Assembly (NCBI GenBank): GCA_046262415.1
Contig: JBHEMU010000146.1
Coordinates: 62,001 to 126,000 of the forward strand
DNA length: 64,000 nucleotides
Reading direction: 5' to 3'
Origin: JACDAS01 sp046262415
GTDB lineage: Bacteria > Actinomycetota > Thermoleophilia > Gaiellales > Gaiellaceae
Positions 18,101 through 25,750 of the stretch are shown one piece after another; positions within the stretch are counted from its first letter, which is position 1, and each line of letters starts with the position of its first letter. The notes beneath the pieces are model-generated. The model was not told the DNA's origin. It searched no databases and saw only the letters and a program-made list of their open reading frames with translations. Both the position numbers and the translations under genes were made by a program.

Positions 18101-18265
18101 CAGCCCGATGCACGGGGTCTGGATCTCCACCCGCGGCGGCGCGAACTCCGGGAAGACGTCGACGGGAGCCTGGCGCACCTCCGCGACGCCGAAGAACATC
18201 ATCGCCGCGGACGCGAAGATGACGAGCCAGCGGAACCTGAGGCTCGATCTGACGATCCAGCGCAT
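15158..18265 (-). CDS. RND family efflux permease (heavy-metal-efflux type layout)
   Basis: The 1035-residue protein has the full RND plan: one membrane segment near residues 12-30, a large porter domain, a group of segments from about 335, a second large domain, and final segments to about 1020. TM4 carries VGVVVDDAIIDIENI, which resembles the acidic proton-relay motif of CusA/CzcA-type pumps. The N-terminus matches the family (APVDVFPEFAPPRVEIQTP). It pumps metal ions or small molecules with proton import. The ATG follows the adaptor stop after eight bases. No outer-membrane channel gene is nearby, as expected for a single-membrane cell. Confidence 0.88.
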   Translation of the reverse strand: MRWIVRSSLRFRWLVIFASAAMMFFGVAEVRQAPVDVFPEFAPPRVEIQTPCIGLSAAEVEEYITVPLEQNLAGVAELDVIRSSSVEQLSSITLIFKRGTEWLKARQLVQERLASVAPTLPSWAAPPLMMQPLSSTSRVMKIGLSSERYSLIELSSIVRHTVRQRLLRVPGVANVAIWGQRQVQQQVLVDPERMRAHGVSVQRVMEVAADSLDAVLLKYSPGSMVGTGGFVETPNQRLGIHYEAPILSPRDLAGVGFDAPDGTRLRLGDVADVVIGHPNLVGDAVVNDGKGLLLVVEKFPSANTLEVTRGVEEALESLRPGLTGIEIDSTIFRPATFIEVAIENLTRALLIGCLLLVLVLIAFLFEWRTAFISLVSIPLSLTAAAIVLALRGATINTMVLAGLVIAVGVVVDDAIIDIENIWRRLRQHRSEGGHRPIPRVILEATLEVRSPIVYATLINVIVVVPIFFVEGLSGAFFEPLALSYALAVLASMVVALMVTPALSLILLRRARLERPDSPVVRRLKLVYGGLLAAVIRRPRPVYAAVGVIAAAGLAVTPFLGQSLLPNFKERDFLMHWLTTPGTSLPEETRISVLACRELRSIPGVRNCGSHIGQAGFADEVVNVDFGENWISVDPDADYDETLAAVHEVVDGYPGLFRDVQTYLRERVREVLTGSSHAIVVRIFGPELGVLRRQADRVSRELAGIDGLVDLHVELQEDIPHVEVETNLAAARRHGLKPGDIRRAAATLVQGVEVNDIWQPARVTDVNVWSTPATRNSLTSIRNLVIDKPHGGHVLLADVADVRVAPTPNIIKRENISRRLDVTGDLGGRDLGSVVADVERALARVDFPRGYHAELLGESAERAAAQNRLRWLAAAAAIAVFLLLQVAFGSWRLASLFFVTLPMALVGGVLAVFATGGTISLGALVGFFTVFGIAARNGILLINHYQHLEREEGEPFGVGLVLRGALERLSPILMTALATGLALVPLLLYGDIPGHEIEHPMAVVIVGGLVTSTFVNLFAVPALYLRFGRRRAADTV

Positions 18266-18276
18266 CGCTCAGCCGC

Positions 18277-18729
18277 TCAGTGGTCGACCCCGAGCTCGGC
18301 CCCGTACAGCTCGGCCGCGCCGACCGAGACCACCTGAACTCCGTCGCGCGGCCCCTTCGAAAGCGTTGCCTCCACGCCCTCGATCGCGTCGATCGACACC
18401 CGGGCCCGCACGAACGTCAGCGGCCTGACCCGGATGTAGACCCAGGTCCTTCCCCGCTCGTCGTACAGCACCGACGAGTAGGGCACGACCCGCCTCCGGA
18501 CCGGGACGGTTCGGAGTCCGAGCCGTCCCGCGGCGCTCTGCGAGAGCCTCACCCTGCTCAGCTCGGTGCCCTTGATCGGCTCGACGCGCGCGGGCGGCTC
18601 GCCGGTCGCCCCGGCATCCTCCGAGACGTCGCGCTCGGCGAGCTCGAGGCCGACCAAGACGCCGGTCAGGACGAGTGCCATGAGGAGCGCCCACTGGGTG
18701 CCGCTTCGCCCGGATTTCCTGTTCTCCAT
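18277..18729 (-). CDS. Minimal membrane-anchored RND adaptor-like protein
   Basis: The 150-residue protein has an N-terminal membrane segment (about residues 13-31) and then a segment resembling the C-terminal part of CusB-type adaptors: VPYSSVLYDERGRTWVYI, then RVRPLTFVRARVSI, then GVQVVSVGAAELYGAELG. The lipoyl and coiled-coil hairpin domains of a normal adaptor of 350-400 residues are missing. A strong ribosome site, GAGGAGGAGAAG, precedes the ATG. It sits between the two RND permease genes, so it probably contacts one or both pumps outside the membrane. The shortness may be natural in a cell without an outer membrane. Confidence 0.7.
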   Translation of the reverse strand: MENRKSGRSGTQWALLMALVLTGVLVGLELAERDVSEDAGATGEPPARVEPIKGTELSRVRLSQSAAGRLGLRTVPVRRRVVPYSSVLYDERGRTWVYIRVRPLTFVRARVSIDAIEGVEATLSKGPRDGVQVVSVGAAELYGAELGVDH

Positions 18730-18739
18730 CTTCTCCTCC

Positions 18740-21700
18740 TCAGGTGGCTCGAGCGAGGCCGGGGTCGATGGTGGCCTCGTGCTCGTCGGCTACCGGCTCC
18801 CCGGTCGAGCCGACCAGCAGGTAGAGCGCCGGGACGACCCAGAGCGCGTACAGCACGCAGGTGAGCAGGCCGCCGAGGAGAGCGACAGCGAGAGGTCGCG
18901 CGATCTCGAACCCCTCGACGCTCCCGAGGACGAGGAACGGCGCCACGGCGAGCGCGGTGCCGAGAGCCGTCGCCAGAATCGGGGCCAGCCGCTCCTGCGT
19001 TCCGCCGAGCACGAGCTCCGGACCGGCCGGCTCACCCGACTCGCGCCGGAGACGGTCGAAGCGGTCGATCAGTACGACGCTCCAGCGGACGGCGAGCGCG
19101 AAGACGGCCAGCAGGGCGGCTGCCGCCCCCAGCGACAGCTCGTCGTCCGTGACCGACGCAGCCAGGACTCCGCCCGACAGGGCGGCCGGCAGCGTCACGA
19201 GGACGGCGAACGCCAGCCGCCAGCTTCCGAATGCCGCCTGCAGGAGCAGCAGGATCGCGACCAGGGCGGCGGCGACGTAGGTGAGCGTGCGCGTGCGCGC
19301 GGCATCTCGTTCCGAGGCGTCCTCGAGCACCTCGGCGTGGTACTCGAGCGGGAAGCTCACCGCCCGGAGCTCCCCCTCGACCTCCTCGATGACCTGGTCG
19401 AGCGAACGCCCGCGCACGTCCGCGACGACGTCGATCCGCCGGGACGAGGCCGCTCGCCTGATCGCGGTCGGTGTCGGAGCGATGCGCACTGCGGCGACCG
19501 CCGCCAGGGGCACCTGCCCGCCGCCGGGCTTGTCCACGAGGAGCTCGCGCACCGCGGTGAGGCTGTGGCGGAACTCGGGAATGCCGGTGACGAGGACCTC
19601 GAACACCTTCTGCCCCTCGAACAGGCTTCCGACCTCGATGCCCTGCGCCAGCGTGGCCGCGGCCCGGCGGACGTCTCCGGGCTTGATCCCGTGGCGGCGC
19701 GCGGCGGCGAGGTCCGGCTCGATCTGCAGGGACGGCTCGGCGGCCTGCGGCTCCACGCGCGGGTCGACCACTCCGTCGATGCCGTCGACGCGGCGGCGGA
19801 CCTCCTGCGCCTTGGTGCGGAGGTACGCCAGGTCCTTGCCGTAGATGCGGACGACGAGCGGCTCGTCGGCTCCCGTCAGCGCATCGAGGCCGTCGCCGCC
19901 CTCGCCGTGCTTGCCGTCCGCCAGCGACCCGACCACCCGGATGCGCTCCCCGGAATAGGTGACGAGCTCGCGGTCGAGGCCCGGGTAGCCGTGGACCGCC
20001 GTCCGGATGCGATTCACGCTCTCGTCGTAGTCGGCGCCGGAGTCGAGGCTCACCCAGAGCTGCGCCGAGTTGACCCCGACGATGCGATCTCCGAGGACCG
20101 CGCGACCCACGTGGACGCCGACGTTGCGGACCCCCGGTATCGCCTGCAGTTCCCGGGCCACGCGACCCGCGATCCGCACCGTCTCCTGCCGCGATGTCCC
20201 CGGTGCGGCGTTCACGTGGACCAGGAAGTCGCGCTCCTTGAACGACGGGACGAAGGACCGCCCCAAGAACGGTGTCATGACAGCGGTGGCGAGCCCGACG
20301 AGCGCCCCCGCGAGCACGACCTGACGCGGCCGGCCGAGCGCGGGCGCGAGCACGGCCGCCGAGCGTCCTTTCAGCGGGCCGAGGAGCGGTGCCCGGGACC
20401 GGCTCCGCCCGCCGCGCAGAAGCAGCGCGCTGAGCGCCGGCGTGACGGTGAGCGCCACGCCCGCGGATGCGAGGACTGCGAGCGCGTACGAGAGAGCGAG
20501 CGGCCCGAAGAAATCGCCGGGCCGTCCGTCCAGGAAGACGACGGGCAGCACGGCGAGGACGACGATCAGCGTTGCGTAGCCGAGCGGCCTGAGCAGCTCG
20601 AGGGACGCGTCGCGGACGATCGCCTGCACATCGCCTCCGCCCTCGCGCGCGGAGCCGAGGCGCCGCCGGACGATCTCGACGCCGGCTACGGCATCGTCGA
20701 CGAGGACGGCGACGGCGATCACGAGGCCGGCGAGCACGAGCGAGTTGACGGTCTCGCCGCGTAGCGCGAGCACGAGCCCCGCTGCGACCACCGACAGCGG
20801 TACCGCGACGAGGCTGATCAGCACCGGACGCCAGTGGCGGTGGAGGGCGACGAGGACGAGCGCGAGCAGGATCGACGCGATCAGCACGGCCAGCTCGAAG
20901 TTGGCGACCGCCTCCTCGATGAAGCTCGCGGGGCGGAACACCGTCGAGTCGATCTCGATCCCGGCGAGGCCCGGCCGCATCGCGGCGAGGGCCTCCTCGA
21001 CCTCGCGCGTCACGTCGAGCGTGTTCGCACCCGGGAACTTCTCCACCACGAGCAGGAGCCCCGGTCCCCCCTTCACGACAGCGTCGCCGATCAGCGGCTG
21101 GTGGTCGATGACCACGTCGGTCACGTCGCCGAGTCGCATCGGCCTGCCGTTCACCTGGGGCGGAGGCTCTCCGGCGACTCCGTCGACGGGCACCTCCGCC
21201 AGCTTCTCCGGCTGCGCGATCGGAAGGATGTGGCGAATCTGCAGCCGCTGATTCGGGGTGTCGATGAAGCCGCCGGTACCCGGCGTCGACGCTTCCAGGA
21301 AGCTGAGCGGCGAGACCAGCTGGGCGTTCCCGGTGGTGTTGATGATCTGCTGCAAGGAGACGCGGTGCTCCCGCAGCCGCCTCGGGTCCACCTGCACCTG
21401 CAGCTGGTGCTCGCGGTGCCCCCAGATGACGACGTTCGCGACGCCCGGCACGCCCAGCAGGCGCGGCCGGATCGTCCACCGGGCCAGCACGCCCATGTCG
21501 ATCGCCGAGAGCTGGTTCGAGGACAGCCCGATCATCATCACGCGGCTGCGCGACGAGAGCGGCTGGAGCATCGAGGGCGGCTTCGCGACGCGCGGGAGGA
21601 TCCCCGCCTGCGTCAGGCGCTCCTGGACGAGCTGACGGGCATCGAGGAGGTCCGTGCCGGGCTCGAACACGAGCGTGATCGACGAGAGTCCGAAGACCGA

Positions 21701-21956
21701 CTCCGACCGGATGACGTCGATTCCCGCGACGCCGTTCAAGAGGTCGCGCTCGAGCGGAACGGTCAGCAGCTCCTCGACCTCGGCCGCGGACAACCCGAGC
21801 GCCTCGGTCTGGATCTCGACGTAGGGCGGCGTGCTCGGGCAGGACGTCGACCGGCGTGTCCTGCAGCTGGACGACCCCGAGGATCAGCGTCGCCGCGGCG
21901 CCGGCGATGACGAGGAGCCGGAAGTTCAGGCTCCACTCCACGATTCGCCTCATCAT
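18740..21956 (-). pseudogene. Second RND family efflux permease, frameshifted near the N-terminus
   Basis: An N-terminal frame starts with two ATGs at 21956 and reads MMRRIVEWSLNFRLLV and then QDTPVDVLPE. The rest continues in another frame as TPPYVEIQTEALGLSAAEVE and stays open to the stop at 18740. Alignment with the intact sister at 15158-18265 places the break at about 21831-21836, as if two bases were lost between VLPE and TPPYVE. Apart from this the protein is complete, about 1072 codons. Its TM4 motif, VAVLVDDAVAGVEIVRR, lacks the IEN of the sister. It is either a recent pseudogene or carries an assembly error. Confidence 0.8.
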
Positions 21957-22059
21957 CGGGTTCCCCTATGGCTCCAGGTTGGACAGGCTTCGGCGAGCGG
22001 TGCGGGCTGGATCAATCCCTCAGCCGCCTCTACGGGGTGAGCGCCAGGCTCGGTTTGCG

Positions 22060-22089
22060 AGTATCGGGCCGCCCCGGCCGCCCCGTCAA
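22060..22089 (-). promoter_or_regulatory. Sigma70-like promoter of the RND operon
   Basis: On the minus strand, TTGACG (22084-22089) and GATACT (22060-22065) are 18 bases apart. The message would carry a leader of about 100 bases before the ATG at 21956. This differs from the leaderless starts in the rest of the window. Confidence 0.45.
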
Positions 22090-22101
22090 GCTGACTGCCG
22101 C

Positions 22102-22131
22102 TCCAGCGCTACGTGGCCACGTAGCGCTGGA
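22102..22131. promoter_or_regulatory. 30-bp perfect palindrome, possible operator
   Basis: The half site TCCAGCGCTACGTGG (22102-22116) is followed at once by its exact reverse complement (22117-22131). It ends 12 bp upstream of the -35 box of the RND operon. Such a long perfect palindrome suits a dimeric regulator of efflux, but no regulator gene is present in the window. Confidence 0.5.
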
Positions 22132-22365
22132 ACCAGGCGAGCGCCCGCCGGTACGCCGCAGCGCGGCCCGCGCGTCAGGGCGCGAGCCGTTGACGCGGTC
22201 GTCCAGGCCGGCGTAGCCAGCACTGCAGCCTTGGAGCCGGTCAGGCGGCCGTTCTCGGGGAACGCTCCGTCATCGTCCCCTCCTCTGGGTCGGTCTGGGG
22301 CGGAATCATCGGCGATCCGGGGTAAGGCCGGGATAAAGGCGCGCGCACCGGCGAAGGGAACGCGC

Positions 22366-22394
22366 TTGACTCCGCGGGTCGCGGCCTCGAAGAT
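22366..22394 (+). promoter_or_regulatory. Sigma70-like promoter of the cupin gene
   Basis: TTGACT (22366-22371) and GAAGAT (22389-22394) are separated by 17 bases. A strong ribosome site, AAAGGAGG (22417-22424), follows before the ATG at 22429. Confidence 0.5.
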
Positions 22395-22428
22395 CGACAG
22401 CCGACCGGACAGCGACAAAGGAGGCGCG

Positions 22429-22794
22429 ATGAGCGGACTCGAGACGAAGAGCTTCGATGCGCCCGACGAGACCCGGCCCTTCGCCGACAAGGGCAACGCG
22501 AAGGTCGTCAACATCGGTGACGACACGGTTCTCTACGGGACCTTCGAGCCCGGGTGGCGCTGGGCCGACCACGTAAAGCCGCTGGCGGGGACGGAGAGCT
22601 GCCAGTCGCCGCACTTCCTCTACGTCCTCTCGGGCCGGATGGCGGTCCGGATGGACGACGGCTCCGAGGGCGAGGTCGGCCCGAACAGCGTTGCGCGGAT
22701 CGAACCCGGGCACGACGCCTGGGTCGTCGGCGACGAAGCGTGCATCGTCGTCGACTTCGGTCCCTCTGCGGCATACGCGATGCCGCAGGCGTAG
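22429..22794 (+). CDS. Cupin domain protein
   Basis: This 121-residue protein has a single cupin barrel. Motif 1 is around FEPGWRWADHVKPLAG and SPHFLYVLSGRMAVRMDDG, and motif 2 around GPNSVARIEPGHDAWVVGDE, with histidines placed for metal binding (DHV, PHF, GHD). Small cupins act as metal-dependent enzymes or ligand sensors. AAAGGAGG lies five bases before the ATG. The gene is divergent from the RND operon and closed by a strong hairpin at 22803. It could be co-regulated with the pump through the palindrome; this is an inference. Confidence 0.8.
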   Translation: MSGLETKSFDAPDETRPFADKGNAKVVNIGDDTVLYGTFEPGWRWADHVKPLAGTESCQSPHFLYVLSGRMAVRMDDGSEGEVGPNSVARIEPGHDAWVVGDEACIVVDFGPSAAYAMPQA

Positions 22795-22802
22795 ACCTCG
22801 CG

Positions 22803-22830
22803 CGGGAGAGCCCGGAAACGGGCTCTCCCG
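22803..22830. terminator. Bidirectional hairpin terminator
   Basis: CGGGAGAGCCCG, GAAA, CGGGCTCTCCCG form a perfect 12-bp stem with a GAAA loop between the convergent cupin and NeuC-like genes. There is no long T run on either side, which is common in G+C-rich genomes. Confidence 0.75.
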
Positions 22831-22835
22831 TCACG

Positions 22836-23978
22836 TCAGTAGGCGAGCCGCTTTCGCAGCAGCCGGTCGTCGACCTCGAGCCCCTTCAGCACGCCCACGA
22901 TCCGCTCCGCGGCGCGGCCGTCGGCGAGTGGCCCGGACGCGGACGCCGCACGGCCCTCACGGCGGACGCGCTCGATCGCCCCCGTGATCGCCGCCGCGGC
23001 CGGGGCCACGTCGAGCACGTTCGCGTGCCGTTCGCGGCCCTCCTGGCGCCGGCCCACGTTGACCGCGGGGAGCCCGAGGTGGGGCGCCTCGACGAGCGCG
23101 GCCGAGGAGTTGCCGACCAGCGCCGTCGCTGCCGCCATCAGCCCGAGGTAGTCGTCGTTGTCGATGTTCGGCCGAACGACGAAGCGCTCGTCGCCGGACC
23201 GCGCTTCGAGCGCCGCCAGGATCTCCTCGTAGCCGGGATCGGAGCAGGGATAGGTGACGACCGTGCGCAGGCCGGACTGCCGGGCGGCGTCCAGCACGAC
23301 CTCCGCCAGCTCCCGGTTCTCCTCCCTGGAGAGGAGCGTCTCGGGGTGGACGATGGCGAGGAGGAAGTCCTCTCCGGGCGCGAGGCCGAACGACGCGCGC
23401 GCTCGCTCGGGCGGCGTGTAGAGGCCCTGGACGATCCGGTCGACGTAGGTCGAGCCGACGACGTGGATCCGCCACTCGTCCTCGCCGAGGCGGCGGATGC
23501 GCTCGGCAGCGGCCTCCGTCTCGGGAAAGTGCACGTGCGCGAGCTTCGTGATCGCGTGGCGCTGGATCTCGTCGATGTTCCCCGAGCGCTCGCCGCCCTG
23601 CGTGTGGGCCACGGCGAGACCGAGGTTGAGCGCGGCGAAGGCAACCATCGCGTGGTCGCCCCGGTCGCCGTGCACGAGCACGACGTCAGGGCGGTGACGG
23701 TCGAGCAGGCGCGCGGCCCCGGCGAGGCAGGCGGAGAGGTTCTCGGCCCGGACGAGCCCGGTATCCCCCCGGCCGGTGCCCATCTCGATCAGCTCGACGG
23801 CGGCGTCGGGGAAGGCCGCGCGCGCCTCGCCGGCGGTGCGACCGAAGCGCTCCGCCCCGTGCTGGTCTGCCAGGAGGATCAGCAGCTCAAGCTCGGGGTC
23901 CGCCTCGACCAGCCTCATCAACGGCACGTAGGCCCCGTAGCCGCCGCGCTTCCCGGAGAAAGCGCAGATCTTCCTCAC
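22836..23978 (-). CDS. neuC: UDP-N-acetylglucosamine 2-epimerase family, hydrolysing (NeuC-like)
   Basis: The protein of about 380 residues begins VRKICAFSGKRGGYGAYVPL, like NeuC and LegG/NeuC-type hydrolysing 2-epimerases (the usual motif is TGTRxDYG). Other family parts are VLVHGDRGDHAMVAFAA, HTQGGERSGNIDE (catalytic region) and LVGNSSAALVEAPHLGLPAV. It would convert a UDP-N-acyl-hexosamine to the free 2-epimer used by NeuB. The -10 box TAGGAT (23985-23990) ends six bases before the GTG at 23978, so that start is chosen over the ATG at 23984, which directly abuts the box. The gene lies about 8 kb from neuA and neuB, beyond the efflux block. Confidence 0.85.
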   Translation of the reverse strand: MRKICAFSGKRGGYGAYVPLMRLVEADPELELLILLADQHGAERFGRTAGEARAAFPDAAVELIEMGTGRGDTGLVRAENLSACLAGAARLLDRHRPDVVLVHGDRGDHAMVAFAALNLGLAVAHTQGGERSGNIDEIQRHAITKLAHVHFPETEAAAERIRRLGEDEWRIHVVGSTYVDRIVQGLYTPPERARASFGLAPGEDFLLAIVHPETLLSREENRELAEVVLDAARQSGLRTVVTYPCSDPGYEEILAALEARSGDERFVVRPNIDNDDYLGLMAAATALVGNSSAALVEAPHLGLPAVNVGRRQEGRERHANVLDVAPAAAAITGAIERVRREGRAASASGPLADGRAAERIVGVLKGLEVDDRLLRKRLAY

Positions 23979-23983
23979 CGGCA

Positions 23984-23990
23984 TATCCTA
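23984..23990. promoter_or_regulatory. Overlapping divergent -10 boxes (TATCCT / TAGGAT)
   Basis: TATCCT on the plus strand (23984-23989) and TAGGAT on the minus strand (23985-23990) overlap by five bases. The minus box serves the NeuC-like gene without a leader. The plus box would serve the capsule gene with a leader of about 24 bases. Confidence 0.45.
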
Positions 23991-24019
23991 ACGAGGGCCT
24001 TCCGGCGCCCTCTCTCACG

Positions 24020-25750
24020 ATGAGCGCCCTCCCACCCCATCTCGCGCTGCCGATCCGCCGGCTGGTCCGGAGGGTGCGGCCGCTGCTCGAGGAGCTGCGC
24101 GACCGGCGCGCGCGTGTCCGCTCGGCCCGGGAGGCGACGGAGTTCGTGAGCGCGCACCCGGAGCTCGCCGCCGACCTGTCGGTCCTGGAACGCCCGGACG
24201 GGAAGCGCGTGCTCGTCGTCAGCCTCTCCGACGATCCCGAGCAGGTCCGGCTCGAGGCACTCCTGATCAAGGCCCTCCAGGTGCGCGGCGCGCGGGTCAG
24301 CGTGCTCACCTTCCGCTCGAGCCGCCGCGGCGTGCGGGAGCTGCGCGGGCTCGGCATCCGCCGGCTGGTGTTCTACGAGGACCACGCGCCCGACCGTCGC
24401 GACTGGGCCGCCGAAGCGGCCCGGCTCGCCGCCGGGTGTCGCACGGTGCAGGACTTCAAGGAGCTCGAGTACCGGGGCGCCCGCGTCGGCCGCCACGGCC
24501 TCTCGACGGTCGTCCGGGCCCGGCACGAGCCGCGGATCGACCTCGAGGACCCGGACGTGCGCGCCGCGATCGCGCGCACGATCGCCTACGCGATCGAGGG
24601 CGTCCACACGGGCGAGCAGGTACTCGACGCCGCCCGTCCCGACCTGCTGCTGATGATCGAGCGCGGGTACGCCGGCTTCGGCTCGATCTTCGACCTCGCC
24701 CTGCAGCGGGGCATCCCCGTGGTGCAGTTCCAGGCGGCCCACCGAGACGACGCCTTCCTGATGAAGCGCTACACGCTGGCCAACAGGGAGCTGCACCCGC
24801 GCTCGCTCGACGACCTCACCTGGCGGCGCCTGCTCGAGCGGGGCTGGGACGACGACCGCGAACGCGAGCTCGAGGCCGAGCTCGAGGCCCGCGAGGAGGG
24901 GAAATGGTTCATGTCGCGGCGCATCCGCCACGCGGCGCGCCGCCGCCCGCCCGAGGAGCTCCGCCGGGATCTCGGGCTCGACCGCGAGCGCAAGGTCGCG
25001 GTGCTGTTCTCGCACGTCCTCTGGGACGCCAGCATGTTCTACGGCCGCGACGTCCACGCCGACCAGGGACAGTGGTTCGCGGAGACGGTGCGGCTGGCGG
25101 CCGCGGACGAGCGCGTGCAGTGGCTCGTGAAGCTGCACCCGGCGCTCTTCTGGAAGCTGCGTGCCGACGGCGTCCGGGCCGAGCCGGCCGAGCTGGCGAT
25201 GATCCGGGAATCGGTCGGCGGGCTGCCGCCGCACATGCGGCTGCTGCGTCCCGACGACGACGTGGCGAATGCCGACCTGTTCGAGCTCGTCGACGCGGGC
25301 GTGACGATCCGCGGCACGGTCGGGCTCGAGCTGCCGGCGCTCGGCGTGCCCGTGCTGACCGCGGGGACGACCGACTACGGCGGCCGCGGGTTCACGGTCG
25401 ACGCGGGGTCGATCGACGAGTACGAGGCGAACGTGCGCGGCATCGCCGCGCTTCCGCGCCTGACCCCCGAGCAGACCCGGCTCGCGAGGCTCTACGCCTA
25501 CGGCGTCTTCTGCGTCCGTCCCTGGCGGTTCGACAGCTTCCGGCTGGAGTACCTGCCGCTGGTCGAGTCGGGCGACACGCTGCTGCATCGGCTCAGGTGG
25601 GCGATCTCCACGCCGGCGGAGCTGAAGGCGGCCGACGACCTCGCCCGCTTCGCGGCGTGGGTGCTCGACTCCGACGAGGCCGACTACACGCGGGCGATCA
25701 GCTCGCGCCAGCCGAACGTCGGCGCCGCCTCGAGCGCCTCCTCGACGTAG
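24020..25750 (+). CDS. Capsule polysaccharide biosynthesis-type transferase
   Basis: The 576 residues look like proteins of the capsule polysaccharide biosynthesis class. A charged helical N-terminus is followed by two Rossmann-like halves. Recognisable blocks are VLVVSLSDDPEQVRLEALLI, VVQFQAAHRDDAFLMKRY, KVAVLFSHVLWDASMFYGRD, WLVKLHPALFWK and GTVGLELPALGVPVLTAG. The KLHP and GTVGLE stretches resemble nucleotide-sugar or CDP-alditol transferases (KpsS/LipB and teichoic-acid polymerases). It probably adds a glycan or alditol unit. Its 3' end overlaps the asparagine synthetase gene tail to tail by 67 bp. Confidence 0.75.
   Translation: MSALPPHLALPIRRLVRRVRPLLEELRDRRARVRSAREATEFVSAHPELAADLSVLERPDGKRVLVVSLSDDPEQVRLEALLIKALQVRGARVSVLTFRSSRRGVRELRGLGIRRLVFYEDHAPDRRDWAAEAARLAAGCRTVQDFKELEYRGARVGRHGLSTVVRARHEPRIDLEDPDVRAAIARTIAYAIEGVHTGEQVLDAARPDLLLMIERGYAGFGSIFDLALQRGIPVVQFQAAHRDDAFLMKRYTLANRELHPRSLDDLTWRRLLERGWDDDRERELEAELEAREEGKWFMSRRIRHAARRRPPEELRRDLGLDRERKVAVLFSHVLWDASMFYGRDVHADQGQWFAETVRLAAADERVQWLVKLHPALFWKLRADGVRAEPAELAMIRESVGGLPPHMRLLRPDDDVANADLFELVDAGVTIRGTVGLELPALGVPVLTAGTTDYGGRGFTVDAGSIDEYEANVRGIAALPRLTPEQTRLARLYAYGVFCVRPWRFDSFRLEYLPLVESGDTLLHRLRWAISTPAELKAADDLARFAAWVLDSDEADYTRAISSRQPNVGAASSASST

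Larger units (their letters stand above)
21957..22428. other. 472-bp divergent regulatory region between RND operon and cupin gene
   Basis: This gap holds the promoter of the RND operon (minus strand), a 30-bp perfect palindrome and the promoter of the cupin gene (plus strand). On the minus strand, 22114-22250 also reads like the broken end of a hydrolase-type protein: DDRVNGSRPDARAALRR, then in a shifted frame YRRALAWFQRYVAT and a stop inside the palindrome. No intact gene fits. Confidence 0.5.

Noticed and set aside
15428..18337. A 969-residue plus-strand frame opposite the RND permease
   Set aside because: It is an antisense frame with an acidic, histidine- and arginine-rich composition and no domain. 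The minus frame is a full RND transporter.
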